Made by a program: the position numbers and the translations under genes. Below the pieces are notes generated by a model. It ran no database searches. It was not told where the DNA came from and was given only the letters and a program-made list of their open reading frames with translations. From Calothrix parasitica NIES-267 (lineage in GTDB: Bacteria > Cyanobacteriota > Cyanobacteriia > Cyanobacteriales > Nostocaceae): a DNA stretch of 64,000 nt. The stretch lies in the NCBI RefSeq assembly GCF_002368095.1, contig NZ_AP018227.1, forward strand, positions 8,538,001 to 8,602,000. Direction: 5' to 3'. Position 1 is the stretch's first letter. Each line of letters opens with the position of its first letter. Positions 55,155-64,000 of this stretch are shown piece after piece.

Positions 55155-56264
55155 CTAAATCGCTAAGTTTGTAATAATATTTAACCAATCACCGAAATTA
55201 TCGTTTACAAATATATTTGTTGAGTTTTCTATCCCCTCAGCACCTATACTAGTTGAAATGACGGGTAAACCCGCTTGCAGCATTTCTAATGTTTTCAGTT
55301 TGATTCCCGCACCTTGAAGTAAAGGTACGATACCTATTTGTGCTTTTTCAAAGAAATGACTGGGGTTTTCTATAAATCCAGTTACCACAATATTCTCGTT
55401 TTCAAGCTGTTTGATTTTTGCAGAAGGATTGGAACCGACTATATAAAGCTTGTATTCTGGGTCTATTTTTCGTAAGTCTGTAAAACACTTTTGAATAAAA
55501 TTTATAGCTGCTTGCTCGTTTTCTGGTCGATTCATTGCAGCCCAAAATAATAAGCTTTTGTTTTCTATTGTCTCTATATTGCGCTTAATTTTATATATAA
55601 ATTCACTCAGCGGAGGTGGTTTGACAAGAATTTTGCTTTCTGGAATGGCAAATAATGAAGTTAGAATATTTCGGTCTTTTTTTGATAAAACCCACAATTC
55701 ATCTACACTGGAATAAAGCTTTTTTTCAAATTTGAATAATCTTGCTACTTCAATACCCAGTATCAGATTTGTTGCGGATTTTCTTAAAAAAGATTGAGAA
55801 ACAACATCATGTATGCTGATAATGGTATGAGTATTGCTGAAGTTAGTTTTATGTTTGATAAAATCATTAATTTTATTTAGATAAACCGCAGCATGAGAAT
55901 ATTCAAAATGAATTATATCATAAGCATTTATGTTGATTAGTTCTTCTATTTTTTTTACTACAGATGCTTGATAGCGGGTAGAAAATTTAAGAGGGATAGA
56001 TAAGTTAGTTAAACAGTTTCTGATTTTATCGGATTTTCTCAGGGGATAGTTCAAAAGATTATTTTTGTATTTGTCAACTAAATCTTTAGCAGCATTTATT
56101 TCTATTTCATTGGCTATAACAATAATATCAATATCTGTATTATTGTGATTATTATTTTCAGACCCATGATAATACTTATCTAAGTGACTCAAAGCAATTT
56201 TTTGTCCAGCTTGAGGATATAAATTTGTAGGAGCATGGGCTGAAATAAATAGTATCTTAGACAT
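55155..56264 (-). CDS. GT4-like glycosyltransferase
   Basis: The 369-residue GT-B protein starts MSKILFISAHAPTNLYPQAG and has IISIHDVVSQSFLRKSA in the middle. LLFWAAMNRPENEQAAINFI and IGIVPLLQGAGIKLKTLEML follow, with LQAGLPVISTSIGAEGI as donor-site sequence. The E-x7-E motif is altered (GAGIKLKTLEM), as in other GT4 proteins with a Lys pair. It lies seven bases after the GT2 gene on the same strand. Confidence 0.83.
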   Translation of the reverse strand: MSKILFISAHAPTNLYPQAGQKIALSHLDKYYHGSENNNHNNTDIDIIVIANEIEINAAKDLVDKYKNNLLNYPLRKSDKIRNCLTNLSIPLKFSTRYQASVVKKIEELININAYDIIHFEYSHAAVYLNKINDFIKHKTNFSNTHTIISIHDVVSQSFLRKSATNLILGIEVARLFKFEKKLYSSVDELWVLSKKDRNILTSLFAIPESKILVKPPPLSEFIYKIKRNIETIENKSLLFWAAMNRPENEQAAINFIQKCFTDLRKIDPEYKLYIVGSNPSAKIKQLENENIVVTGFIENPSHFFEKAQIGIVPLLQGAGIKLKTLEMLQAGLPVISTSIGAEGIENSTNIFVNDNFGDWLNIITNLAI

Positions 56265-56270
56265 AGGACT

Positions 56271-57128
56271 TTACCATTTCCCATATTCAGAACTTATTAT
56301 AGTTTTTTTTCTAATATTTGTAATAAACTTTTTTATTTTCCGTGCAGTTGGTGGTTTAAAAAAGTATCTAGCCGGTAATGCAAATACTTCATTCATAATC
56401 CATGCTATATAGGCTTTTTTCCGTTGATTTTCAGATACTTCTGGAAAATGCTCGGATGATTTTTTACTTATTCTCCAACATTCTTTGATTAATTTTGCTC
56501 TATCCCAAGGTAAAGGTGATGAACTCATTCCATTGAGAGAATAAGCTGCTAAAGAATTTTCAATTAAATGAAATTTAAATCCGCGATTAAATAAACGTAA
56601 AATCATCTCATAATCGGCTGCAATTTTGTATTGTAAGTCATATAGACCTGCTACAGTATAAGCCGATTTTTTAATGAAGCAGGAAGGATGATTTAAGGTA
56701 AAGCGAATTGACAGTTTTTCTAATTTTCCTGGAATAAAAGTAGCGATATATTCACCTTGATAATAGTTCTCTATGGGTGAGTATAGTATATCTATCTCTG
56801 GATTTTTCTCAAATTCTGATTCTACTATTTTTATTGCATTTTTAAGGTACCAATCATCGGAATTAATCACACCGATAATCTCTCCAGTTGCAAGATTAAT
56901 TCCTTTGTTCATCGCATCGTAAGCACCGGAATCTGGTTCGGATATAAATATATCTATACAGTCAGTATATTTTTGGATTATTTTACAAGTATTGTCTGTA
57001 GAACCTCCATCAACTACGATATACTGCAAAGGACATATATTTTGTTGATTAATAACGCTTAAAATAGTCTTTTCAATAGTTTTTTCAGAATTAAAGCTTG
57101 GTGTGACAATCGATATTTTAGGACACAT
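56271..57128 (-). CDS. GT2-family glycosyltransferase (WcaA-like)
   Basis: The 285-residue GT-A protein begins ISIVTPSFNSEKTIEKTILS and has VVDGGSTDNTCKII, AYDAMNKGINLATGEIIGVI and NSDDWYLKNA as DXD. IAADYEMILRLFNRGFKFHL is the catalytic-base region. It resembles transferases that act on colanic-acid-like repeats. It lies between another transferase gene and the Wzy-like gene. Confidence 0.87.
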   Translation of the reverse strand: MCPKISIVTPSFNSEKTIEKTILSVINQQNICPLQYIVVDGGSTDNTCKIIQKYTDCIDIFISEPDSGAYDAMNKGINLATGEIIGVINSDDWYLKNAIKIVESEFEKNPEIDILYSPIENYYQGEYIATFIPGKLEKLSIRFTLNHPSCFIKKSAYTVAGLYDLQYKIAADYEMILRLFNRGFKFHLIENSLAAYSLNGMSSSPLPWDRAKLIKECWRISKKSSEHFPEVSENQRKKAYIAWIMNEVFALPARYFFKPPTARKIKKFITNIRKKTIISSEYGKW

Positions 57129-57236
57129 TCCTTTGGATTTTTAATTTTGGATTGGAAATTAGAAGTTAGGAGTAAATAGTTAGGAATTAAAATTTAGGAA
57201 CTGATTGATAATTGTTAATTGGTTACTGTTCACTGC

Positions 57237-58334
57237 TTACTGTTCAACCGACATTGCTAAAATGCTGACGAAAAGCAGAGGAGCAAGTCCTTGGAGTCCG
57301 CTATGTAAGAATAAGCAAAAGAATAAATAGGGAAAGATAAACTTATAATTTTGCGGAGTATAGTATCCACCTACTACTTTTAAAATAGCGCAAAAGTAAA
57401 ATATTCCTAGGGGGATTCCTATATATGCAATTACCTCTAAAAATGAATTATGAATTAAGGAACCAACACTTTTAAATGTTTCATCATATTTATCTGCATA
57501 ACCTGTTAATGCTAAAGTCCAATCATCCCGATAAGATGTAACTAGAAAACGGTTAGCCTCAAATCTAGCTAAATTCGATGTATCGTTAAATGAAAATAAA
57601 CGGTTTGCACTTGTATCGTATGCATAACCTATTGGAACAAACTTTAAAAAATATTCGCCAATCAACAATCCAAACAGGTTTGATATTATGAAGAAAATAG
57701 AAAAATTTATTTGACTAGCTATCTTAATAAATCTCTTTTCGCATAAAGCAATCATTAAATAAAATAGTAAACTAATAAAATAATTTCTACTTAAGAAAAA
57801 TATTGTAGAAACTAAAGCTAGTATAATACCTGGTTTAAATTTAGCTTTGCAACAAAGAAAGAAAAACAATAGCATAAATAATCCAGATACGTTAGGGTCT
57901 CCATTACTTAAAGAGACTCTCGCACTATCATCAAACTCTATTCTTCGATATATTGCCATTTGGTATATTAAACTAATAGTTCCCAGCCAGCATAATCCGA
58001 TTAAATAGCTTCGTTTGATACGTATTTGCGGACAACCACTGAAACCTATTACCATTAAACAAATTGGTAAACTATATCTAAATAGATGATATGTGGAAAA
58101 ATTAATAAAAGTAATAATTATAATTGAGCATACTAGTAAAATATCTATAATTAATAATTGAGTATTATAAAAAAAAAGTTGTATTAATAAAATTATTGAA
58201 AGTAAAGGTAAAAATATTTTAGCATGGGGAAGTTCTGCGCTGTATGGAAAGAGATACAATATTGATATCGCATAAAATATTAAAGTATAGAAAAAATAGT
58301 TGGTTTTTGGCTGTTGAATCACGTTATTATTCAC
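57237..58334 (-). CDS. Wzy-like polysaccharide polymerase
   Basis: The 365-residue protein has about ten membrane segments, many short loops, and one longer loop (residues 230-320) with SARVSLSNGDPNVSGLF before it and SVGSLIHNSFLEVIAYIGIP within. Wzy proteins share topology rather than sequence, so the call is by layout and neighbours. The start is GTG 58334; the first residues are hydrophilic. With the Wzc-like gene it suggests a Wzx/Wzy pathway, though no Wzx flippase is seen in the window. Confidence 0.72.
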   Translation of the reverse strand: MNNNVIQQPKTNYFFYTLIFYAISILYLFPYSAELPHAKIFLPLLSIILLIQLFFYNTQLLIIDILLVCSIIIITFINFSTYHLFRYSLPICLMVIGFSGCPQIRIKRSYLIGLCWLGTISLIYQMAIYRRIEFDDSARVSLSNGDPNVSGLFMLLFFFLCCKAKFKPGIILALVSTIFFLSRNYFISLLFYLMIALCEKRFIKIASQINFSIFFIISNLFGLLIGEYFLKFVPIGYAYDTSANRLFSFNDTSNLARFEANRFLVTSYRDDWTLALTGYADKYDETFKSVGSLIHNSFLEVIAYIGIPLGIFYFCAILKVVGGYYTPQNYKFIFPYLFFCLFLHSGLQGLAPLLFVSILAMSVEQ

Positions 58335-58453
58335 TTTATGCTCCAGCTAAATATCTAAATAATGGAGAATTTGGAATTAGGTTTTTGTAATTATGTTTTT
58401 CTCAAAGATGAATAATATTAGCCATCAACTTTTAAAGACCGAAGAGAGAAAAG

Positions 58454-59719
58454 CTACAAACTATTTTGGTTAATGACTTCATTAAAAAGTTTAGAATAAC
58501 GTCGTGCTTGTAATTCTAAACTGAATTCTTGTTCTACTTTTTCACGAGCGCGATCGCAAATTTTTTGGTGGTCATCATTTGACAATACCCAATCAATTCC
58601 TTTGGCTAAACTTTCTACTTCAAAAGGTTGAGCTAAATAGCCGTTGGCTTGATGTTCAATCATATCAGGAATTCCTCCGATATTGAAAGCAACACATGGA
58701 GTACCACAAGCTAAAGCTTCCATCACGGTGTTAGGTAAATTATCTTGAATTGAAGCAGTAACAAAAACATCTGCTGCTGCATAAACCAGCGCTAAAGATA
58801 TATCATCATGAAGATTCCCCATATAATGACATTTGAAATCGCTTTTATATTTTTCACTATTTTGTTCGCTGGGTTGTAAGGAACCAAAAGTTATTAGTTC
58901 TACTTCATCCTTATAACCGCTTAAATTTTGTAAAGCTTTTTCAAGCAGGTGTATACCTTTTCTTTTTGCACTACTTTTAGCAACACCAGATAAAATAAAC
59001 TTTTTATCTACAGGAAGATTCAGCCATTTTCTAGCAGTTTTTTTATCAATCGGTTTATATTTTTGGATATCAATTCCGTTAGGAATTACTTTAATAGGAC
59101 AATTTTTGAATAGAGAACTTTCCCCTGCAACTTTAGCTAACCAACGACTGGGAGTCACAATTGTTAAATTAAGATTTTGCCATGCTTGAGCTTTACGTTT
59201 CCACACCCACTGTGATAAGTCTAGTTCTTTTTGAGAGTCAAGTTGAATGCAATTACCGCAGGACTTAGTATAGCGATTACAACCCAAACTGTAATGACAA
59301 CCCCCCGTAAATGCCCACATATCGTGTAAAGTCCAAACTAATGGTTGTTTAAATTTAGCAATACTTTCAATTTTAAGATAACCACAAGTCCAGTGAATAT
59401 TAATGATATCTGGAATTGTATCTGGAGATAGATGCTTTATTTTATAATTAATGAAATCTGGAAACCATTGTGGAGAGAAAGTTCCATAATCATGTTTTGG
59501 ATAAAATTTTAGTGGTAAATTGTCCAAAGTGGGACGCATTTGATTGAGCAACTTGTCTAATTTATTCGTATATGCAAAAACGTTAGGGTCGCTACTGGTT
59601 TTGTATTCAACTAGCATCAGCGATTTAATATTAATCTCCTTGAGTCCATTATGCAATCGAAATGCTGCTTTCGCTGCTCCACCGCTAATATCAAACGTAC
59701 TCAGGATTAAAGAATTCAT
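58454..59719 (-). CDS. GT4-family glycosyltransferase (WcaC-like)
   Basis: The 421-residue GT-B protein starts LILSTFDISGGAAKAAFRLH. It has INIHWTCGYLKIESI and WTLHDMWAFTGGCHYSLGC, with a Cys cluster (CNRYTKSCGNCIQL) near residues 148-158, a pattern seen in WcaC-like colanic acid transferases. The donor site includes VTASIQDNLPNTVMEALACG and TPCVAFNIGGIPDMI. Donor not predictable. Confidence 0.86.
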   Translation of the reverse strand: MNSLILSTFDISGGAAKAAFRLHNGLKEINIKSLMLVEYKTSSDPNVFAYTNKLDKLLNQMRPTLDNLPLKFYPKHDYGTFSPQWFPDFINYKIKHLSPDTIPDIINIHWTCGYLKIESIAKFKQPLVWTLHDMWAFTGGCHYSLGCNRYTKSCGNCIQLDSQKELDLSQWVWKRKAQAWQNLNLTIVTPSRWLAKVAGESSLFKNCPIKVIPNGIDIQKYKPIDKKTARKWLNLPVDKKFILSGVAKSSAKRKGIHLLEKALQNLSGYKDEVELITFGSLQPSEQNSEKYKSDFKCHYMGNLHDDISLALVYAAADVFVTASIQDNLPNTVMEALACGTPCVAFNIGGIPDMIEHQANGYLAQPFEVESLAKGIDWVLSNDDHQKICDRAREKVEQEFSLELQARRYSKLFNEVINQNSL

Positions 59720-59783
59720 AATCAGCGAATAGTTTTTAGTTGTTCATCGGTCGGATGTGGATTTTTAATTGAGTGTAATAGAT

Positions 59784-59830
59784 AACTTCTAACTCCCAAC
59801 TCCTAACTCCTAACTCTGCTTCCAACTTCC
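59784..59830. repeat. Heptameric repeat running into a coding end
   Basis: Five AACTYCY-type heptamers (59784-59818) and a further copy (59824-59830) cross the stop of the minus-strand methyltransferase gene at 59803. The last codons of that gene are therefore repeat-derived. Confidence 0.7.
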
Positions 59831-60609
59831 AACTTTCTGGAACAAAAAGCATAACTATCGAATATTCCAAAGCGTCTATCTAAATAGTTAGAAAAATCTA
59901 CTGTGGTTTCAAAACCAATTTTTTCTAGGATTTCAAAAATGTCTATTCCAAATGTTCTGTATGCGAGGATTTTACCGCGAATTTTATCTCCATGGTATTC
60001 TGGGGGTAATAAATGGATATCTTCTTTTCCAGAGGTGTCCACACGAATTAAACTAGGTTTATCAAAAAAGCAGGGAACAGTAAAAATATGATATCCACCT
60101 GTTTTTAATACACGATATACTTCTCGAAAAGCTTTCTCATAATCTCTAATGTGTTCAAATATATCTTCTGTAATTACTACGTCAAATTTTTCCGAGGTAA
60201 AAGTCAATTCCTCTAAATTTTGACAAAATACTTTTTCACGGATTTCTGTTCCTACTTGAATATTTGGTATGTAGCTGGAACAATAATATGATGTACCGAA
60301 CCGTAAAAATTGAGAAAAAGCCTCGTTGACATCAGTATTATAGATATTTAATTTATCTAAATTATTTAAATGCTTCTTAGATGAAATTTCTACAAGAGAG
60401 GTAATACCAGAAATAACTTTATTAATTAGTAATTTTGCTACGTGTCTTTTTCGCGATGAACTTTGACAAAAAGGACAGTACATATTATTCCTGACTGTAG
60501 CTGCATCAATGCAGATGAAAATAGTAGATTTACCACATATATTGCATTTTCCAACTTGATGGTATCTTAAGTTTTTAATTGCAAGTGTAGCTGCTGTACT
60601 GACTTTCAC
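59803..60609 (-). CDS. SAM-dependent methyltransferase with N-terminal zinc-finger-like motif
   Basis: The 268-residue protein begins with a possible zinc ribbon (KCNICGKSTIFICI and MYCPFCQSSSRKRHV) near residues 17-50. A class I methyltransferase follows: FDVVITEDIFEHIRDYEKAF near residue 135 and EVYRVLKTGGYHIFTVPCFF. The glycine-rich SAM motif I is weak, with YNTDVNEAFSQFL in its place. It probably methylates a sugar of the nearby glycan. The start is GTG 60609. The C-terminal KLEVGSRVRS is encoded by a heptamer repeat. Confidence 0.8.
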   Translation of the reverse strand: MKVSTAATLAIKNLRYHQVGKCNICGKSTIFICIDAATVRNNMYCPFCQSSSRKRHVAKLLINKVISGITSLVEISSKKHLNNLDKLNIYNTDVNEAFSQFLRFGTSYYCSSYIPNIQVGTEIREKVFCQNLEELTFTSEKFDVVITEDIFEHIRDYEKAFREVYRVLKTGGYHIFTVPCFFDKPSLIRVDTSGKEDIHLLPPEYHGDKIRGKILAYRTFGIDIFEILEKIGFETTVDFSNYLDRRFGIFDSYAFCSRKLEVGSRVRS

Positions 60610-61682
60610 TATTCACCTCGCTTTAAGCAAAAAACTTTAGATTAAAATTTTCGATTTTATATCAAAAAACATATCTCCTAAGATTTAGTGATGCAAATAG
60701 CTTAAAATTTACTTGTAAAAAATTATCATATCCGCACCAGATAGCTAACCAAATGGTTGTTTTATTTCGCGTTATATTCGCATTAATGCTAGGTGAAACA
60801 CTAAGAAATAGCTTTTCTACTAAACTAATTTACCAATCTCAATTATTTAAATTTTCCCATCTAAATATGTCGATAGGAAGTATATATTAATCCTCTTCTT
60901 CTATCTGATATTTTTTATATATTAACTAAATAATAAGTTTACTTGCTTACTCTAGTCAACTATTTATCAGTAAAATCTCGGTATAGTTCATCAAAGTTTA
61001 TTTTTTTTAGCAATAATCGTCTGATTCATAACAACTATATTTTTCATACATTAGTAAAAAACTATACAGCCCAACCAAAAATATCAAATATTTTGGTTGG
61101 GCTATTTTTACTAGATTTGCTCTTAAACAAAGGCTTATATCATAAATGAATTATAGAACAAGCAAGCCAAAAAATATTAAAACGCGGTATAAATTTTCAT
61201 AAATTATTTTTTATCAGTTAATTTTAAGATATTTCTCAAATATTGTTCTGCAAATAATAGCGATGGGTTTGATAGCATGAATTGATATTAAAAATCTGGT
61301 ATATCATAAATTACCCAAATATCATCTGCTGATAAAAAAATTATCAAAATTCAGGAATTAATATTGATACTGTGGGTTGACTAATCTATAGTTCTTCTTA
61401 CCCTAACAAGTATTCTCCTCATCTTTGCAGCGAAATATACAACTTTAGGTGGATGCTATGTATACACCATTTAGATTGTAATTTAATCCTAAACTATTTT
61501 ACTCTGTAGAAAAGCAAAAGCTGAAAACCATCGAGTACAAGTTACGATTTTAACTAAAATTGAAAATTAATTTAGATAGTTTTGCATAGGAGTGATTGAA
61601 TTTATCGGGTAAAAAAATCACAAAATACTGAGTATGCTGTTACTGAATACATCTTATTGATGTAGATACGGGTGTAATTACC
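60610..61682. other. Long intergenic region with possible small RNA
   Basis: Over 1 kb of AT-rich DNA separates divergent genes. The only clear structure is the terminator-like hairpin at 61068-61103. No reading frame here has a ribosome binding site or protein-like composition. Confidence 0.5.
61068..61103 (+). terminator. Strong orphan terminator hairpin
   Basis: AGCCCAACCAAAA pairs perfectly with TTTTGGTTGGGCT around a 10-base loop, followed by ATTTTTA. No gene ends upstream on the plus strand, so it may terminate an unannotated small RNA starting after about 60900. Confidence 0.7.
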
Positions 61683-62594
61683 ATGACAGAAAAAAGTGAT
61701 ATAGCTTTTGTAATTGTTTCTTATAATTCAGCTAAAACTTTAAGGTGTGCAATTGAATCATGTATTAAAGCAGTCGAAGATTTTTACCCAGAACGAGGCA
61801 CGGTAATAGTGTACGATAATGCCTCAAATGATAATTGTCCCGAAATTTTAGATGATTTTGCTCGAAGATATCCAGATATATTTATAGGTAAAAAAGGAGA
61901 AACAAACCTGGGTTTTGGGGTTGCAAATAATAGAGCTGTTGCTGAAGAACCAAGTAAAGTTTATGTTCTAGTAAATCCAGACGTGACTTTTAAACCAAAA
62001 ATAATTACTTGTCTGAAAGCAACTTTGAATTCCGAACCTGATATTGCAATTGTTTGTCCTAAGTTACTGTATCTTGACAAATCAGTTCAACCTTCAATTC
62101 GCAGATTTCCTAAGTTTAACTTTTTACTATGTAAGTATTTATTAGGTGAAAAGCTGCAAAATATTTTGTGTCCCTTTGATTATTATTATTCTAGGATGCC
62201 TACTCCCAGAAAAGTCATAGAAATAAATTGGGCTATTGGTGCTTTCATGATGGTATCTGGGAAGTATGTCGAGCAATATGGTTTGTTCGACGAACAGTTT
62301 TTCTTGTATTTTGAAGATGTAAGTTTGTGTGTAGATGCTTGGCAAAATGGTTACAGAGTTTTATTTCAGCCGGAAGTATCCGCATTGCATTTATATCAAC
62401 GTTCAAGTACTTGCTCAAAGTTTAATTATCTAACGCTGATACATATGATTTCTGCTTTGAAATTTTTTGCTAAGTATAGACCTTATCGAAAATCTTGGCA
62501 GTTGATTACATTGATATTTAAACTGAATTCTAAATTACAAAATGCTTGGCGCTTTTTTGTGTTATCTAAATTTGATAAGTTACAGCGTTCATAA
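61683..62594 (+). CDS. GT2-family glycosyltransferase
   Basis: The 303-residue GT-A protein has IAFVIVSYNSAKTLRCAIES, NLGFGVANNRAVAEEPSKVY, VLVNPDVTFKP (DXD position) and FFLYFEDVSLCVDAWQNGYR. NLGFGxxNN and the FEDVxLCxR-like motif are typical of rhamnosyltransferase-like GT2 enzymes (WbbL group). The donor is therefore possibly dTDP-rhamnose, with low certainty. It is followed by an ABC transporter gene in the same direction. Confidence 0.87.
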   Translation: MTEKSDIAFVIVSYNSAKTLRCAIESCIKAVEDFYPERGTVIVYDNASNDNCPEILDDFARRYPDIFIGKKGETNLGFGVANNRAVAEEPSKVYVLVNPDVTFKPKIITCLKATLNSEPDIAIVCPKLLYLDKSVQPSIRRFPKFNFLLCKYLLGEKLQNILCPFDYYYSRMPTPRKVIEINWAIGAFMMVSGKYVEQYGLFDEQFFLYFEDVSLCVDAWQNGYRVLFQPEVSALHLYQRSSTCSKFNYLTLIHMISALKFFAKYRPYRKSWQLITLIFKLNSKLQNAWRFFVLSKFDKLQRS

Positions 62595-62765
62595 AATTTG
62601 GGAAAAAGAATAGGGCTAAGGAAATTAAGAATACGTAAAATACACAAATAATAATGTATAATACTGACTCTTATTTATCAATCAATTCCTGTCCGCCAAA
62701 TTTTATATTTGTAATTATATGGAGTTTCCATAGCGGGCTATATTATCATCAAAAATTAGATATAC

Positions 62766-64000
62766 ATGCAAATTAAGCTACCAATTATTATTCGTAATTT
62801 TGTTATTGCTAATAGTTTTTCCCAAAGAAACTCTATTCTTCTACGGGTATTTCAGCCTTTTTATCGTATCGCAATAATAGCCGTATTTTTTACTATTATG
62901 GCAGCGGTGTTAGAAGCAGTTGGTATTGGTTTAATAGCGTCTTTGCTGCAAGGTTTAACTAATCCAAATCAGCCTCCGCTAGAAACTGGTATGAGGTGGT
63001 TTGATATGCGGTTTTTAGGAATCGAAGCTGGTTCCCAGGAACGTATTTGGCGTATATCGGGTTTAATATTATTAACTGTTTGGGTTAGAGCAGTTTTTAG
63101 TTATTTTGGACGTTACTGCGCGAAGTTGTGCGAAATCGGATTAGTCGATACTCTCCGCAAACGAATATTTCAGCAGTTTCAAAACTTTAGTCTTTCATAC
63201 TATACTCAAAAACGTTCTGGAGAACTAATAAATACTTTTTCTACTGAAGTTAGTCATCTTAGTTTCGCTTTTAACGAACTGATTAATTTTGTCACTAAAA
63301 GCTGCGTGATTATAGCCTATACTTGCGCGATGTTTGTTATTTCATGGCAACTAACTTTAGTTACAGTACTTCTTTTTAGCTTATTAGCAGCAGCAGCATC
63401 AAATTGGATTAGTAGAGTCCGTCAAGCTAGCTTTGAAATGACATCTGCTGGTGGAGAATTAGCCGCGAAAACCACAGAATTTGTCGGTGGTATTCGCACG
63501 GTACAAGCATTTTGGACTCAAGAATTTGAAAGTAAGCGTTTTCATCAAGTAGCAAAAAAGTTTTCCAGCGCTTGGTTAAAAGCTAGTACCATTAGCGGGC
63601 TTTTACAACCGTTAATTGAAGCTTTAGCTACTACAATTTTGGTAGCGATGATTTTAGTTGCGGTTTCCACGCTGATATCAAATGGAATTCTGAATGTAGT
63701 TTCTTTGCTAGCTTTTTTGTTTGCATTATTTCGGTTGCTACCGATAATCGCTCAGATGAATAGTTCTTGGAGTTTAATTGCAATGAATTCTGGAGCTTTA
63801 AAAGCTGTTGAAGAACTTTTAAGAACTGATGACAAAGATTACTTAAGAGATGGAAAAAAAGAATTCCCCGGTTTAAAAAATAGTATAGAAATTGTCAATC
63901 TTGATTTTAGTTACGACAGTAGCCCGTTAGTATTGCACGATATTAATTTAACTATTGAGCGCGGACAAACAGTAGCTTTAGTTGGTGCTAGTGGTTCTGG
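62766..64000 (+). CDS. ABC transporter, half-transporter type, cut by window end
   Basis: The frame is open from ATG 62766 to the right edge (about 411 residues). It has an MsbA/HetC-like membrane domain with about six segments (FFTIMAAVLEAVGIGLIASL, SCVIIAYTCAMFVISWQLTL). The ATPase begins at IEIVNLDFSYDSSPLVLHDI and stops within Walker A (ALVGASGSG). Its place after a GT2 gene suggests lipid-linked glycan flipping or polysaccharide export, but the rest of the gene is needed to say. Because the frame has no stop inside the window, its end is unknown. Confidence 0.88.
   Translation, partial: MQIKLPIIIRNFVIANSFSQRNSILLRVFQPFYRIAIIAVFFTIMAAVLEAVGIGLIASLLQGLTNPNQPPLETGMRWFDMRFLGIEAGSQERIWRISGLILLTVWVRAVFSYFGRYCAKLCEIGLVDTLRKRIFQQFQNFSLSYYTQKRSGELINTFSTEVSHLSFAFNELINFVTKSCVIIAYTCAMFVISWQLTLVTVLLFSLLAAAASNWISRVRQASFEMTSAGGELAAKTTEFVGGIRTVQAFWTQEFESKRFHQVAKKFSSAWLKASTISGLLQPLIEALATTILVAMILVAVSTLISNGILNVVSLLAFLFALFRLLPIIAQMNSSWSLIAMNSGALKAVEELLRTDDKDYLRDGKKEFPGLKNSIEIVNLDFSYDSSPLVLHDINLTIERGQTVALVGASGS

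Noticed and set aside
60943-61149. 68-codon plus-strand frame in the 1-kb gap
   Set aside because: It runs straight through the terminator hairpin, has no ribosome binding site and is AT-biased; a small RNA is more likely.

Overview
The window looks like chromosomal DNA of a filamentous, probably heterocyst-forming cyanobacterium (Nostocales). The grounds are AT-rich DNA with scattered HIP1 octamers (GCGATCGC, e.g. near 8236, 48370, 50180, 58550), heptameric short tandem repeats (64-112, 144-220, 59784-59830), small MITE-like repeats, and a gene set typical of that group (SDR-CIA30 fusion, peptidoglycan-binding/SH3 protein, large surface-glycan clusters). The species cannot be named from sequence alone.

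Region 1 (1-12.5 kb) is housekeeping: an SDR/CIA30 fusion, a ferritin-like protein, a ThiF-like protein, a SpoU-family rRNA methyltransferase, murA, an M48 peptidase and two tRNA-Leu genes. It also holds a 142-bp MITE with an intact 8-bp target duplication and two copies of a second MITE family.

Region 2 (13.0-36.5 kb) is a 23-kb plus-strand surface-polysaccharide locus: a WecG/TagA-type transferase, a Wzm/Wzt-type ABC exporter with a Wzt_C domain, a polysaccharide pyruvyl transferase, an epimerase, about ten glycosyltransferases (GT2, GT4, GT8), and an O-antigen ligase/polymerase-like membrane protein. Embedded in it is a four-gene cassette (27641-31591): a DRE-TIM aldolase-like fusion, a HAD phosphatase, a CMP-sugar synthetase-like cytidylyltransferase and a MptE/sialyltransferase-like Rossmann protein. 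It looks like a route to a CMP-activated acidic sugar without a NeuB/KdsA-type synthase. A dNMP-kinase-like P-loop gene closes the block.

Region 3 (36.7-48.9 kb, minus strand) is a tandem lasso-peptide (RiPP) biosynthetic locus. The proximal unit is complete: PqqD-like RRE (B1), transglutaminase-like protease (B2), asparagine-synthetase-like cyclase (C), precursor (A) and HPr-kinase-like protein (K). A PF14907-type nucleotidyltransferase follows, and an ABC exporter lies between the two units. The distal unit is a decayed duplicate: B1 is 5'-truncated, B2 is reduced to its last nine codons, C and A are intact, and K carries one in-frame stop. The two precursors share an almost identical 21-residue leader and an Asp at predicted core position 9.

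Region 4 (50.0-51.4 kb) holds tRNA-Gln and an IS element with near-perfect inverted repeats whose transposase is interrupted by one in-frame stop.

Region 5 (52.2-64 kb) is a second exopolysaccharide region: a Wzc-like tyrosine autokinase, a minus-strand block of glycosyltransferases, a Wzy-like polymerase and a methyltransferase, then a plus-strand GT2 and an ABC transporter cut off at the right edge inside its Walker A motif.
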